DNA of 64,000 nt from an uncultured Erythrobacter sp. (GCF_947497915.1 NZ_CANMIJ010000002.1:496001-560000); one strand, 5' to 3'. Positions 7,982-17,075 are shown, counted from the first letter of the stretch. The notes: generated from the sequence alone by a model not told the origin. Numbers and translations: made by a program.

Positions 7982-8935
7982 CTAACTTCCCGATCCGGTG
8001 AGCTGGACGAACACATCCTCCAGATCGGCCTCGCGCGTGGTCACATCCTCCACCGTCAGGCCCTGCTCCTGAAGGATCGCGAGCACTTGGCCGGCGTTTA
8101 GCTGATCCTTGTTATAGGTCACCTCAACACCGCGTTCCCCGGCGAGCTCAACCTTGCTGAACGCGTCGTGCGCAGGCGGCTTTGCGAGATCATCGGCGAG
8201 AGTGACGGCTACGATCTTCTCGCGCGCCATATCGACCAATTCGCGGGTCGGCTTGTGCGCGATCAATTCGCCGTGATTGATAATGGCAATTTCATCGCAC
8301 AGCTGCTCGGCCTCTTCGAGGTAGTGCGTGGTGAGAACCACGGTGACGCCTTCGCGGTTCATTTCGGTGACGAGTTCCCACAACTGACGGCGCAGTTCCA
8401 CGTCGACGCCCGCGGTCGGTTCGTCCAGGACAAGGATCGGCGGCGAGTGAACCATCGCTTTTGCCACCAACAGGCGGCGCTTCATCCCGCCTGATAATGT
8501 GCGCGCATAGGCGTTGCGCTTGTCGGCCAGACGCACGGCGGCGAGCAATTCCTCGCTGCGGCGATCTTTGCCGGAAATGCCGTAAAATCCGCCTTGGTTT
8601 TCGAGCACTTCGTAAGGCGTGAAAAACGGGTCGAAGACGATTTCCTGCGGCACGATGCCGATCGCGCGACTGGCGTTGCGCCGCTGCTCATCAATATCAA
8701 AGCCCCAGATGTTGGCCGAACCGCTGGTCTTGTTGACCAGCCCTGCAAGAATATTGATCAACGTCGATTTGCCCGCGCCATTGGGGCCAAGCAAACCAAA
8801 GATCGACCCTTCGGGCACATCAAAGCTAACACCGTTTAGCGCCAATTTTCCTTCGGCATCCTCGCCTTTTGCGCCCTTTGGCGCGGCATAGCGTTTGACG
8901 AGATTATCGATGCTGATGGCAGGGGGCGTAGACAT
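7982..8935 (-). CDS. ABC-2 type transporter ATP-binding protein (orphan)
   Basis: A 317-aa nucleotide-binding protein. Walker A is GPNGAGKST near residues 50-58, the Q-loop lies in GIVPQE, the signature is TLSGGMKRRL, Walker B is ILVLDEPTAGVD, and the switch His is in TTHYLEEAE. A C-terminal domain of about 80 residues (from ARE KIVAVT) matches the regulatory tail of multidrug or drug-export ATPases of the CcmA/YadG type. Such ATPases work with an ABC-2 permease, usually the next gene; none is adjacent here, so the partner must be elsewhere. The substrate is unknown. Confidence 0.88.
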   Translation of the reverse strand: MSTPPAISIDNLVKRYAAPKGAKGEDAEGKLALNGVSFDVPEGSIFGLLGPNGAGKSTLINILAGLVNKTSGSANIWGFDIDEQRRNASRAIGIVPQEIVFDPFFTPYEVLENQGGFYGISGKDRRSEELLAAVRLADKRNAYARTLSGGMKRRLLVAKAMVHSPPILVLDEPTAGVDVELRRQLWELVTEMNREGVTVVLTTHYLEEAEQLCDEIAIINHGELIAHKPTRELVDMAREKIVAVTLADDLAKPPAHDAFSKVELAGERGVEVTYNKDQLNAGQVLAILQEQGLTVEDVTTREADLEDVFVQLTGSGS

Positions 8936-9056
8936 AAGGCCCGCCCTAGGTCAGCCGCCCGCGCGGGGCAAGCATCTGTGAGGATGCGACCCACGTGGAT
9001 GAGGCACGCAATAGCGATTGAATTAAACGGCGCGCGGGATTATTCGCAAACACGCT

Positions 9057-9317
9057 ATGACCACGCCTCCACCAGAAACACTCCTCGTCGAAACCAAGCG
9101 CGTCAGCTGTGACGGCGCCAGCGGCATCCGTGCAGGCGACAATTATCGCCCCGCGGCGCTCGGCCATCCGCGCGTCTATCTTGAGATTGACGAGCACGGC
9201 TATGTCGATTGCGGATATTGCGACCGGCGATTTGTGCTGAAAGGCGGAGCGGCAGACGGCGCCGATCAGGCAGACCTACCCGACATTTCCGAAGGCGCGG
9301 ACCCAGGCCATCGGTAA
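9057..9317 (+). CDS. CHCC-type zinc-finger protein (NDUFS6-like)
   Basis: An 86-aa protein with the zf-CHCC pattern: Cys in RVSCDG, His in LGHPRVYLEID, then CGYCDRRF. This is the fold of the mitochondrial complex I accessory subunit NDUFS6, and alphaproteobacteria carry a short homologue. A link to complex I is known for the mitochondrial protein and only inferred here. Its 3' end overlaps the start region of the next gene, so the two may be translated together. Confidence 0.85.
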   Translation: MTTPPPETLLVETKRVSCDGASGIRAGDNYRPAALGHPRVYLEIDEHGYVDCGYCDRRFVLKGGAADGADQADLPDISEGADPGHR

Positions 9318-9330
9318 GAGCTTCGCCGCT

Positions 9331-9819
9331 TTGGCTGCGGGGCTGGTTCTGGGCTTGCCCTCCCATGCAATTGCTGCATCGCGCGATTGCGATGCGCTCA
9401 AAGCGCTAGCCTCTCCTTCCGATTCAAAGCTTCGCAAAATTGCGGTTGCCATGAACCGCGAGAGCAAGCTTGATATCACCTATGATGGTAAGCGCGGCCT
9501 GCTACGCGGTGCGGACGATTGCGAGATTGAGGTCTCCAACGGCGATTTTGAACTCGAATGCGAATGGAATTTCGGAGAGAACGAAGCCCGCGCACGCGGC
9601 GTATTTTCAGCCTATCGGATCCGTATGGCAGAATGCCTCAGCCCGGAATTTGCTGCGCTGCCGGAAAGCCAAACGACCGGAACTTCGCTGATCGACGGAT
9701 ACGAGCTGGAGGTCGAGGATTCTTACTACAACACGGTCATCATTGGCCTGCGATTGCGCAAATTCAGCTCCGGCGACCGGACACGATATTCGATAGAGTT
9801 CGAAGCCACCCGCGATTGA
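9331..9819 (+). CDS. Hypothetical exported protein with an unclear start
   Basis: A protein of about 162 aa with an exported N-terminus ending at SHAIAA-S, then an acidic mature domain with four Cys residues (RDCDA, DDCEI, LECEW and AECLS). No family is recognised. No in-frame ATG or GTG precedes the signal peptide. The TTG at 9331 gives MAAGLVLGLPSHA with no basic residue. Reading on upstream gives IGKSFAALAAGL from an ATC at 9310, which would be a better signal peptide. The stop codon of that frame is at 9238-9240, so the true start lies between 9241 and 9331. Confidence 0.6.
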   Translation: MAAGLVLGLPSHAIAASRDCDALKALASPSDSKLRKIAVAMNRESKLDITYDGKRGLLRGADDCEIEVSNGDFELECEWNFGENEARARGVFSAYRIRMAECLSPEFAALPESQTTGTSLIDGYELEVEDSYYNTVIIGLRLRKFSSGDRTRYSIEFEATRD

Positions 9820-9906
9820 AGCAAGATGTTTCGCGGCACAATCGCGCTCATCGCGCGTTCATGGAATGATACCTAATCTCGCAGACTTCAGGCCTAAGGA
9901 GAATGT

Positions 9907-10401
9907 ATGATGCCCGTAACAAAGTTCCTTTCCGCCCCCCGCCTCGCGCTCGCCGCAACCGGTGCAGCCGCGCTCGCTCTTGCCGCCAGCCAACCAGCCT
10001 TGGCTGATGATGACGGCGAAACTGTCGAGACCGAGGTCGAAGCCGAAGCGTCTGGCGAAATGACCAAAGGCGAAGAAAAGCTCGCCAAGATGCTCGAAGG
10101 CCGCGTGGCCGGTGAGCCGAAACGCTGCATTCGCACCCGCCCGAATGAGCGACTCCGCGTGATCGACGACACCGCATACGTCTATGGAAGCGGCCGCACG
10201 ATCTATGTCCAGCGGACCAAGAACCCCGAAGACATCGACCGCGACGATATCCTGGTCTCGCGCCGCTTCACCGCCAGCCAGCTGTGCAAGCTTGATATCA
10301 TCTCCACCGCAGATCGTTCGTTCGGAATGTTTACAGGTGCGGTGTTCTTTGACGATTTCATTCCATACACCCGCGTAAAACAGGCCGACGAAGCCAGTTA
10401 A
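9907..10401 (+). CDS. Hypothetical exported protein
   Basis: A 164-aa protein with a strong signal peptide (cleavage near ALA-DDD), an acidic linker rich in Glu/Val, then a compact domain of about 100 residues with two Cys (KRCIRTR and QLCKLD). No function is known to me. The start has AGGAGA at 9897-9902; an ATG one codon downstream is also possible. Its stop overlaps by 4 bp the end of the convergent gene at 10398. Confidence 0.7.
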   Translation: MMPVTKFLSAPRLALAATGAAALALAASQPALADDDGETVETEVEAEASGEMTKGEEKLAKMLEGRVAGEPKRCIRTRPNERLRVIDDTAYVYGSGRTIYVQRTKNPEDIDRDDILVSRRFTASQLCKLDIISTADRSFGMFTGAVFFDDFIPYTRVKQADEAS

Positions 10402-10976
10402 AGGGCCTCCAAAGCCCTGGCTTTAGCTCTGCTGTTTGGCGCAATTCTGTGAACCATCAGCTGGTCCGGCAGAAAGTCGGGTGAAAGCGGTGCGGCATCC
10501 GAAATTCGTGGCAGTTGATCAAATACAGGATCAGGCTGCGCACCTATCCGTTGGTGCCGCCGATTGATTTGGCGCAGAGCCGCAATGGAAAAACGGTAAT
10601 CCTCAATCGCCCGCGCCGCCAATGGCGTGGCGGGTAAAACGTTCAGCACGTCGGATTGGTTTAAACCGGCGCCAGCCGCGCGGATCGCCTGTGCTTCTTC
10701 GCGCAGATCTCTGAATGTGGGACGGCCTAATGGAGCCTCTGGCTGGGGCGGCTTTGCCTTGGGTACATTAGACGGAACGACAGTTTGCGTCGGTGCGCCT
10801 GCACGGCGCCGCGGCATCGGCGGGGCAGCAAACATCAGCGGTTGGGTTTTTTGCGTGTCAGAGTCCCGTTTTCGCATGCTCCGCCGTCTGCCGTACAGTT
10901 CGCCCGCAATCCAGCCGATAAAGGCCGGAGCGATGCACAGCATTAGCCAGGTTTCAAAAGCCAGCGTGCCTTCCAT
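10398..10976 (-). CDS. Hypothetical membrane-anchored protein
   Basis: A 192-aa protein with one N-terminal transmembrane helix (TWLMLCIAPAFIGWIAGELYG), then a basic RRRSMRKR stretch, a proline-rich linker and a helical C-terminal domain (RDLREEAQAIRAAGAGLNQSD). No family is recognised. The ATG at 10976 has GAGGG seven bases upstream and starts just before the membrane helix. Upstream in-frame TTG/ATG codons to 11036 lack a ribosome site. Confidence 0.6.
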   Translation of the reverse strand: MEGTLAFETWLMLCIAPAFIGWIAGELYGRRRSMRKRDSDTQKTQPLMFAAPPMPRRRAGAPTQTVVPSNVPKAKPPQPEAPLGRPTFRDLREEAQAIRAAGAGLNQSDVLNVLPATPLAARAIEDYRFSIAALRQINRRHQRIGAQPDPVFDQLPRISDAAPLSPDFLPDQLMVHRIAPNSRAKARALEAL

Positions 10977-11151
10977 TCGCATTCCCTCTTCCGGCCCGCC
11001 GCGCATTTGCGCGAAGAGCCGTTTGTCCAAATCCAAGATCCCATATCCGCGCTAACCCCGCCGAAAGCGGGGCTGCGCGAATGGTCTGAATCTAAAAGCA
11101 AAGCGTCACGCCATTCTCAGCGCGGCACTAGGGGGGAATGCCTATGGTAGG

Positions 11152-12126
11152 TCAGGCCGCCGACATGGCGTTCATTCGGCCAAGAATAGCGTCGGCTTCG
11201 CTCATGATGCCATCGATCAATTCCTGACAGGTCGGCACATCATTGATGAGGCCGGCGACCATACCGCAGCTCCAAGCGCCTTCGTCCATCGCGCCTTCCA
11301 TCATGATCTTTGGATAGACACCCGCGACCTCTGGCAGAATGTCCTGAATGGTGATCGCATCGCCCAGCTCTTTTTCTTTCTCGAGCAGGCGGTCAACCGC
11401 ATCATTGGCAAGCACACGCTCGGTGTTGCGCAGCGGGCGCATGACGAGCCGCGTGTCGAGCTCGGATGCTGCGACAATCGCTTTCTTCACATTCTCGTGC
11501 ACAGGCGCTTCTTGGGTGGCGATAAAGCGCGTGCCCATATTCATGCCCTGCGCTCCCATGGCGAGCGATGCGATAAGACTGCGCCCATCAGCCATGCCGC
11601 CGCTGGAGACGAATGGAATGTCCAATTCATCGGCAGCGCGCGGCAGCAGGATGAAGTTTGGAATGTCGTCTTCGCCCGGGTGACCGCCGCATTCAAAGCC
11701 GTCGACGCTGACTGCATCGCAGCCAATGTCCTGCGCTTTCAAAGAGTGGCGCACGCTGGTGCATTTGTGGATCACCTTGATCCCTGCGTCTTTCAACGGT
11801 CCGAGCAGCTCAACTGGATTGCGGCCTGCGGTCTCGACCACCTTAACGCCGCCATCAATCACGGCCTTCACCAAACCCGGATAATCGGGCGGGGTCAGGG
11901 TCGGCAGGATTGTGAGGTTCACGCCAAACGGCTTGTCCGTCATATCGTGGCAGCGCGCGATCTCATTCGCGAGCTTTTCAGGAGTGCCCTGCGTAAGGCC
12001 AGTGATAATACCCAGCCCGCCCGCATTGGAAACGGCCGCTGCCATCTCTGCAAAGCCGACATAATGCATGCCGCCCTGAATGATGGGATGCTGGATGCCG
12101 AACATTTCGGTGATCGCGGTTTTCAT
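11152..12126 (-). CDS. NAD(P)H-dependent flavin oxidoreductase, nitronate monooxygenase family
   Basis: A 324-aa TIM-barrel FMN enzyme of the 2-nitropropane dioxygenase family. It has the N-terminal PIIQGGMHYVG, the GGLGIITG loop, the DGFECGGHPGEDD phosphate and active-site region with His, SSGGMADGRSL and QGMNMGTRF. Family members oxidise nitronates or act as enoyl reductases, so the substrate is uncertain. The ATG has AGGAGAG upstream. A 24-bp palindrome sits 102 bp upstream in the gap shared with the divergent membrane gene at 12402. Confidence 0.88.
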   Translation of the reverse strand: MKTAITEMFGIQHPIIQGGMHYVGFAEMAAAVSNAGGLGIITGLTQGTPEKLANEIARCHDMTDKPFGVNLTILPTLTPPDYPGLVKAVIDGGVKVVETAGRNPVELLGPLKDAGIKVIHKCTSVRHSLKAQDIGCDAVSVDGFECGGHPGEDDIPNFILLPRAADELDIPFVSSGGMADGRSLIASLAMGAQGMNMGTRFIATQEAPVHENVKKAIVAASELDTRLVMRPLRNTERVLANDAVDRLLEKEKELGDAITIQDILPEVAGVYPKIMMEGAMDEGAWSCGMVAGLINDVPTCQELIDGIMSEADAILGRMNAMSAA

Positions 12127-12227
12127 GGGATTACTCTCCTGATTGTTCTTTGGAGCGGAACCTGTCGAAGAATTGCAAAAGTGGCAAGCATGACGTTGCG
12201 GAAGGTATGGCCGTGAAAAGAGTGCTT

Positions 12228-12251
12228 GTAATTAAGTAGTTTCTTAATTAC
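12228..12251. promoter_or_regulatory. Perfect 9-bp inverted repeat in a divergent promoter region
   Basis: GTAATTAAG at 12228-12236 and CTTAATTAC at 12243-12251 are exact inverted repeats separated by 6 bp, and are AT-rich against a GC-rich background. The element lies between the flavoprotein gene (start 12126, minus) and the membrane gene (start 12402, plus), where a MarR/TetR-type dimer could act on either. No regulator gene is adjacent. The remaining bases of this 275-bp gap hold nothing else I recognise. Confidence 0.45.
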
Positions 12252-12401
12252 GAAAGCGCCTATGGGTAAGGGAATCGAATCGCGCGCGAACAATCTTTAC
12301 GCCTTCCCGATACCGTTCTGCACCGAAGCGCGCGCACTTTCGGCGAAGCGGGCATTGGAGCAAAGCGGCACACAGTCCGATCAAGCCGGAGAGGAAAACG
12401 C

Positions 12402-12863
12402 ATGAGCTACACCGATCAAACCGCGCCCACCCTGCCCGATTTCTACCTCGCAGGCCTGCTTGCATCAGCGCTGGCCTATATCGGAATTTTGTTGCTCTTT
12501 GCCTTTAGCATGGCCGTGGATACGGCAAGCGCCGGGACAGCCTTTGGTGTCATCATCGTGGGCGGAATATACATGTTTCTGCCTGCCCTTCTGATCGCGT
12601 TTCTCATCACCGCGCCGCTCGGCTGCGCAATCGGAATCGCGATGTTGAAACTGTTTGAGCCCGGCCCGTGGCAAGGCGCGGTTAACGGCGCCCTCACCGC
12701 TTTGATCATCTTAGTGGCCTTGGCCATGTTGATTGGAGCTGGGCCGATTGAGTTTCCTCCCCCAGAAGTGACCGCATTCACCTTGGGCCTGATCGGGATT
12801 GGCGCGGCATCGGGCTGGGTCGGCCAGAGCAAATGCATCAATTGGCCAGAGGCCGCAGACTGA
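12402..12863 (+). CDS. Small four-helix membrane protein, paralogue of the gene at 13804
   Basis: A 153-aa protein with about four hydrophobic segments. The central APLGCAIGIAMLKLFEPGPW and the C-terminal WVGQSKCINWP correspond to APIGTAIALAMLRITRPGWW and YVQHKVLHWP in the protein from 13804, so the two are paralogues. Function is unknown. The start has GGAGAGGA upstream. It converges on the EamA transporter gene with a 3-bp gap. Confidence 0.75.
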   Translation: MSYTDQTAPTLPDFYLAGLLASALAYIGILLLFAFSMAVDTASAGTAFGVIIVGGIYMFLPALLIAFLITAPLGCAIGIAMLKLFEPGPWQGAVNGALTALIILVALAMLIGAGPIEFPPPEVTAFTLGLIGIGAASGWVGQSKCINWPEAAD

Positions 12864-12866
12864 CCT

Positions 12867-13700
12867 TTAATCGGCGCTCTGCGCGGGCTTCAGTATCGTC
12901 AAAATGATCCCGCCGACGATCAAACCTCCACCTGCGATCAACTGCCAACTGGCCGATTCTGAAAGGAGGAACACCCCGCCAATTGCCGCCACAACCGGCG
13001 TTGCCAGCTGCACGCTGGCGACGGTGGCGAGGCTAAGCCGGGGCGTCACTTTGTACCAAATCACATAGCCCATGCCCGATGTGACGGCGCCCGCGACCAC
13101 CGCAAGCATGGCACCGTGCCAGCTCGGCAGTCCGCTGTCGAGCAACAGCATCGGCAAAACCACCGGCGCGGCGAGCAGGAAATTGCGCGCTGTGCTGCCT
13201 GCCGGATCGCCGCCGCTGCGCCCGATTACGGTGTACGCGCCCCATGCAATCCCTGCGATTGCCATCAAGACAGCGGCGCCCACGGCAACCGATTCTCCAC
13301 CGGGTGAAAGCAGGGTGATCAATCCGCCCATCGCCAAGGCAATGCCAGACCAGCCGAGCAGCGACAGTGTCTCACCGCGCGCATATCCGATGGCGATGAT
13401 GGTCGCTTGCACACACGCGAACAGGATCAATGCGCCCGTGGCCGCGCCCAAGCTGAGATAGGCCAAAGAGAAACCGGCGACATAGACAGCCAGCGATATC
13501 GCGCCGGGTGCATCTTTCATGCTTGGCCGCCGCCCTAGGAATGGCAGGAGCACCAATGCACCCGCCGCAAGCCGGATCGCCGAAAAAGCGCCCGCTTCAA
13601 TCGCGCCATCAGCCAGAGCCGCACGCGCGATCAGCGAATTTCCCGCAAAAGCGAGGATCGCAAACGCTGCCAGACAGAGGGTTAAAGCTGCACCGCGCAA
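12867..13700 (-). CDS. EamA/DMT-family transporter
   Basis: A 277-aa inner-membrane protein with ten predicted helices arranged as two EamA repeats (roughly residues 5-130 and 140-272), the layout of drug/metabolite exporters such as RhaT/YdcZ relatives. The substrate cannot be inferred. The start is a TTG at 13700 with GGGAGA about seven bases upstream; the nearby ATG meets a stop after three codons. It lies between two paralogous small membrane proteins. Confidence 0.88.
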   Translation of the reverse strand: MRGAALTLCLAAFAILAFAGNSLIARAALADGAIEAGAFSAIRLAAGALVLLPFLGRRPSMKDAPGAISLAVYVAGFSLAYLSLGAATGALILFACVQATIIAIGYARGETLSLLGWSGIALAMGGLITLLSPGGESVAVGAAVLMAIAGIAWGAYTVIGRSGGDPAGSTARNFLLAAPVVLPMLLLDSGLPSWHGAMLAVVAGAVTSGMGYVIWYKVTPRLSLATVASVQLATPVVAAIGGVFLLSESASWQLIAGGGLIVGGIILTILKPAQSAD

Positions 13701-13803
13701 GGCTATTCTCCCATTTGAACCGGAAAACGATGCGCACAGATTTGCGCCGGAGACAAAGTGAATTTACGCTGCGCCACACAAATCGATGCGGCGGGGGAAG
13801 AGC

Positions 13804-14316
13804 ATGGCAAAGGGTGCAAGCATAGCGGCGAGCGGCGCGGTACACGGCGCTGAATACAGCCCAGAACAACCTGGCGCCGCTGATCTCTTCACCGCAAGTC
13901 TAGTCGCAGTTGCGATGGTTTACGGCGTGGGCGCTGTGCTCTTTTCCGCTTTCAGCTTCCTCGGCACGCAAAGCGGCGGGTGGCTGGCTGTTTTCAAAAC
14001 ATTCGCGATGTTTGCGACCGGCGGATTGCTGGTCGCGGGGATCATCTCCTTTGTGATTATCGCACCAATAGGCACGGCGATCGCGCTCGCAATGCTGCGC
14101 ATAACCCGGCCCGGATGGTGGCAAGGCCCCGCGACGGGAATACTCGTTGCGCTTTCACTCGAAGGGATCGGGTTTGCTGCACTGTCGGCTATCCCGTCCG
14201 AAGAATTGCGATGGGAAGCAGGCAACCTTGCCGTGCTGCTGATACCGGTCGTGCTTGCCGCCTTTGCGGGAGCATACGTTCAACACAAAGTGTTGCACTG
14301 GCCCCCGCCACGTTGA
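13804..14316 (+). CDS. Small membrane protein, paralogue of the gene at 12402
   Basis: A 170-aa protein with four hydrophobic segments after a soluble N-terminus of about 25 residues. It shares the APxGxAIxxAML and WxQHK/WP elements with the 12402 product. The ATG at 13804 has GGGGGAAGAG just upstream and is preferred to the ATG at 13786. It is divergent from the EamA gene and convergent with the gene at 14328. No function is known. Confidence 0.72.
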   Translation: MAKGASIAASGAVHGAEYSPEQPGAADLFTASLVAVAMVYGVGAVLFSAFSFLGTQSGGWLAVFKTFAMFATGGLLVAGIISFVIIAPIGTAIALAMLRITRPGWWQGPATGILVALSLEGIGFAALSAIPSEELRWEAGNLAVLLIPVVLAAFAGAYVQHKVLHWPPPR

Positions 14317-14327
14317 TTGCAGCCCGC

Positions 14328-15116
14328 TTATGCTTTGGGTTTGAGCAGCTTATCCGGCCTGATCCGCCGCGCTTCGCCAAACAGCGAATACGTCTTGTTC
14401 ACGTAGTTTGAGACATCGACGATGCTGTCGAGATATTTCTCAAGCTCGGGCGTCTGCTCCTGCTCCACCAGCCGAACATGCGCGCCGGGATTTTCCGTTT
14501 CGAAACGGACATAGAACCATGGCTCACCGCGTTTCAGCACCAATGGCTTGCTGACATCATGCCACTCAAAACCCCAGCTAAGCGGGCGCGGCCAGATGTG
14601 AACCGGAAAACGCCCGCCCATCTGAACGCCGGGGCGCGGGGTTGGAAAGTAATCGAGATAGGGCGCGGTCTGGACGACATAGCAAGGCTCATCCGCGACA
14701 AAAACATATGGCGCGACGATCTGGATGATCGGGCGTTCGGGATGGCGCCACTCGCTTTGCGGGTGCATCAACATCATGCCGTTGCGTCCCTGAGCGCGCA
14801 TTGCAGATTTGTCCCCGTCGACATCCATCAATTGCAGCTGGCCATTGGGCTGACGCGCTACCGCCAGCGTTAAATCAATCGGTGACGGGATGACAAAATG
14901 CCGCCGGTCAAAATCAATCGCAGCAGGACAAACCTGAACCGACTTTGCCGAGGCAGGCTTGGGATCTTTGCGCGTAAACGGTTTGGGCGCGCTCCAAATA
15001 GCATCGCCGCCTTGCGGGAAACGAACCGTCCAGCCAACCGTAATACTGCGCGATTTCCCGCGCGCTTCGCCGTCGCGCTGGTCGGCGTCTTCGGCAAATT
15101 GGTCTTCCCAGCTCAT
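14328..15116 (-). CDS. Conserved hypothetical protein
   Basis: A 262-aa soluble-looking protein with no signal peptide or membrane helix. It is rich in Pro and Trp (IWPRPLSWGFEWHDVSKP) and ends in a basic tail (ARRIRPDKLLKPKA). I recognise no catalytic motif. The ATG at 15116 has GAGGA seven bases upstream, whereas the longer frame starts at a GTG at 15161 without a ribosome site. It lies downstream of the acyltransferase gene with a 75-bp gap. Confidence 0.6.
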   Translation of the reverse strand: MSWEDQFAEDADQRDGEARGKSRSITVGWTVRFPQGGDAIWSAPKPFTRKDPKPASAKSVQVCPAAIDFDRRHFVIPSPIDLTLAVARQPNGQLQLMDVDGDKSAMRAQGRNGMMLMHPQSEWRHPERPIIQIVAPYVFVADEPCYVVQTAPYLDYFPTPRPGVQMGGRFPVHIWPRPLSWGFEWHDVSKPLVLKRGEPWFYVRFETENPGAHVRLVEQEQTPELEKYLDSIVDVSNYVNKTYSLFGEARRIRPDKLLKPKA

Positions 15117-15191
15117 CCTCGGTTCCTCTACTGATTCAATCCATGTGTCATGAGGGTTCACTGCCGATTCTGCAACGCATCCTCTGCAGGC

Positions 15192-17075
15192 CTACTCATA
15201 CCAACCCAGCTGTTTCATCCGCTTCGCGAACCACGGGAAACCGCGCACCGTCAGATGGCCACTATCAGGGATCAGCCAATTACCCTCCTCGCGCAGCGTG
15301 CAGGTTTCCGCCTCAATATCGCAAAATGCCGCAAGCTTATCGAGGATGCGCACATTCACCCCACGCGCCTCGATCCCGGCTCTCAATTCCAGAAAAGCAG
15401 CGCGGCGATCCATCCGAACATTGGTATACAGGTATCGCGCAGCATCTTCGCCCGCCAATTTCTGGCGCGCCAGATTGTAACTGAGCGCAGAGGCGTGGGT
15501 GAATTCGGCATTGGAAACGAGCGACACGGGAATATTTCGGCTGCGCAAGGTTTCGATGAAATCGAGCACGGCATTGGTCGTCACGGATTGCCAATTGGAT
15601 GTAAGCAGCACTTCATCTGCAGTGTCGAAATGGCCCGATGCCAGCAGGGCGCCCCATTGGCGGACACAGTAATCTGCCGGTGCCCGCGATGCGCGCGCAG
15701 CCATGCATTCATCGTCAAAGCGGTTCATACGGAATTGGACGCTACCGAATTGCCCAGCGCGCGTTGCCATGTAGAAATCGGCAGCCTTTGAATCGCCCAG
15801 GATCAGAACTTTGCGCTGTTCAGTGTCATCAAACGGCGCATTTGCATCCCGTAGCTGTTGCCGCCTCAAGACCTGCCGAGCGGCCATTTCGGCATCATGA
15901 TCCATAAGCTGATCGCGCCATTGCGGTGCCAGAATGGCGGTTTTGGCTGCGCGCAGACCGTCTGTGGCATGGATTGAATAGCCAAGCGCGGCGACCACGA
16001 AACTGCCAGCGATCGCGCTGATGAAAACGGTTTTGCGCGAGACACTTGCTCGCCGCGCTGGCGCTTCGATCAATCGGTAAGTCAGCACTGCTAACGCGAA
16101 ACTGATCGAGATCAACACAGCGGTGCCAATCGACAGGCCCAGCACCATCCCTTGCGAACGAGCCACGGCAAAGATCACGTAATGCGACAGATACCAGCTA
16201 TAGCTGACCAGCCCGATCGCCACGAAAGCGCGATTGCCCAGCATGCGCGGCATGGCTCCTTCGCCATGCGCAAAAGCGATCAGCATCACGGTGCCGATTA
16301 CCGGAGGCAACGCCGATACGCCGGGGAACTGGGTGAACGGTGTGTAAAGTATCGCGGATCCTGCGATCAGGATCAATCCAAGCGCGGCGAGCAGTCCGTT
16401 TGCTTTTGGCAAACGCCACTGCTGCGCCGCCAGCGCGAGGCATGCGCCCGCCGCCAGCTCCCAAAAACGCGCCGTGACCATATAGAATGCAAAGGTCGCA
16501 TCGCGCGTGACCATATATTGCGCATGGATCAGGCTCACCGCGAGCAGCGCGCCCATTGCCGCCAGCGCAAAAGTGCCGGAGCGGCGCAGGCACAGCATAA
16601 GGAGCACCGGCGCGACGATGTAATACTGCTCCTCTACCGACAGGCTCCATGTGTGAAGCAGCGGCGCAGTGTCCTGAAAATCGTTGAAATAATCGGTCTT
16701 CAGATAGAACAAGATGTTCGAGGCAAAGACTGCCACCGAAGCCAGCGATTGCCCAAATTGTTTCAGCAGATGCGGCGGGTAAAGCCAGATCGCCAGCACG
16801 CCCGCGATGCCTGCATAGGTGAACAATGCGGGCAGGATACGGCGAATGCGGCGCTCGTAAAACGCGGCGAAGCTGAAACCACCATCCGCCGATTGGCGCG
16901 CGATGATCGCCGTGATCAAATACCCGCTGATCACAAAGAACACGTCCACGCCAACAAAGCCGCCGGAAATTCCGGGAAGCCCGGCATGGAACGCAATCAC
17001 AATCAGCACCGCAATCGCGCGCAGCCCATCAATTTCTGGCCGGTAAGCGATTGTGCGTGAGGCTCCGGCGCTCAT
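15192..17075 (-). CDS. Acyltransferase-3 membrane protein fused to an SGNH domain (OafA type)
   Basis: A 627-aa O-acyltransferase. The N-terminal half (about residues 10-345) is the ten-helix acyltransferase-3 domain, with the opening PEIDGLRAIAVLIVIAFHAG and FFVISGYLI motifs. The C-terminal half is a periplasmic SGNH/GDSL-like domain with GDSKAADF near residue 423 and the DSGHLT catalytic pair near residue 604. Proteins of this design add acetyl groups to O-antigen, exopolysaccharide or peptidoglycan; the acceptor here is unknown. The ATG at 17075 overlaps the stop of the upstream glycosylase gene as ATGA, so the two genes are translationally coupled. Confidence 0.9.
   Translation of the reverse strand: MSAGASRTIAYRPEIDGLRAIAVLIVIAFHAGLPGISGGFVGVDVFFVISGYLITAIIARQSADGGFSFAAFYERRIRRILPALFTYAGIAGVLAIWLYPPHLLKQFGQSLASVAVFASNILFYLKTDYFNDFQDTAPLLHTWSLSVEEQYYIVAPVLLMLCLRRSGTFALAAMGALLAVSLIHAQYMVTRDATFAFYMVTARFWELAAGACLALAAQQWRLPKANGLLAALGLILIAGSAILYTPFTQFPGVSALPPVIGTVMLIAFAHGEGAMPRMLGNRAFVAIGLVSYSWYLSHYVIFAVARSQGMVLGLSIGTAVLISISFALAVLTYRLIEAPARRASVSRKTVFISAIAGSFVVAALGYSIHATDGLRAAKTAILAPQWRDQLMDHDAEMAARQVLRRQQLRDANAPFDDTEQRKVLILGDSKAADFYMATRAGQFGSVQFRMNRFDDECMAARASRAPADYCVRQWGALLASGHFDTADEVLLTSNWQSVTTNAVLDFIETLRSRNIPVSLVSNAEFTHASALSYNLARQKLAGEDAARYLYTNVRMDRRAAFLELRAGIEARGVNVRILDKLAAFCDIEAETCTLREEGNWLIPDSGHLTVRGFPWFAKRMKQLGWYE

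Noticed and set aside
16152..17060. 302-codon plus-strand frame across the acyltransferase gene
   Set aside because: Antisense to a clear SGNH-fused acyltransferase; Arg/His/Gln-rich with no recognisable fold.
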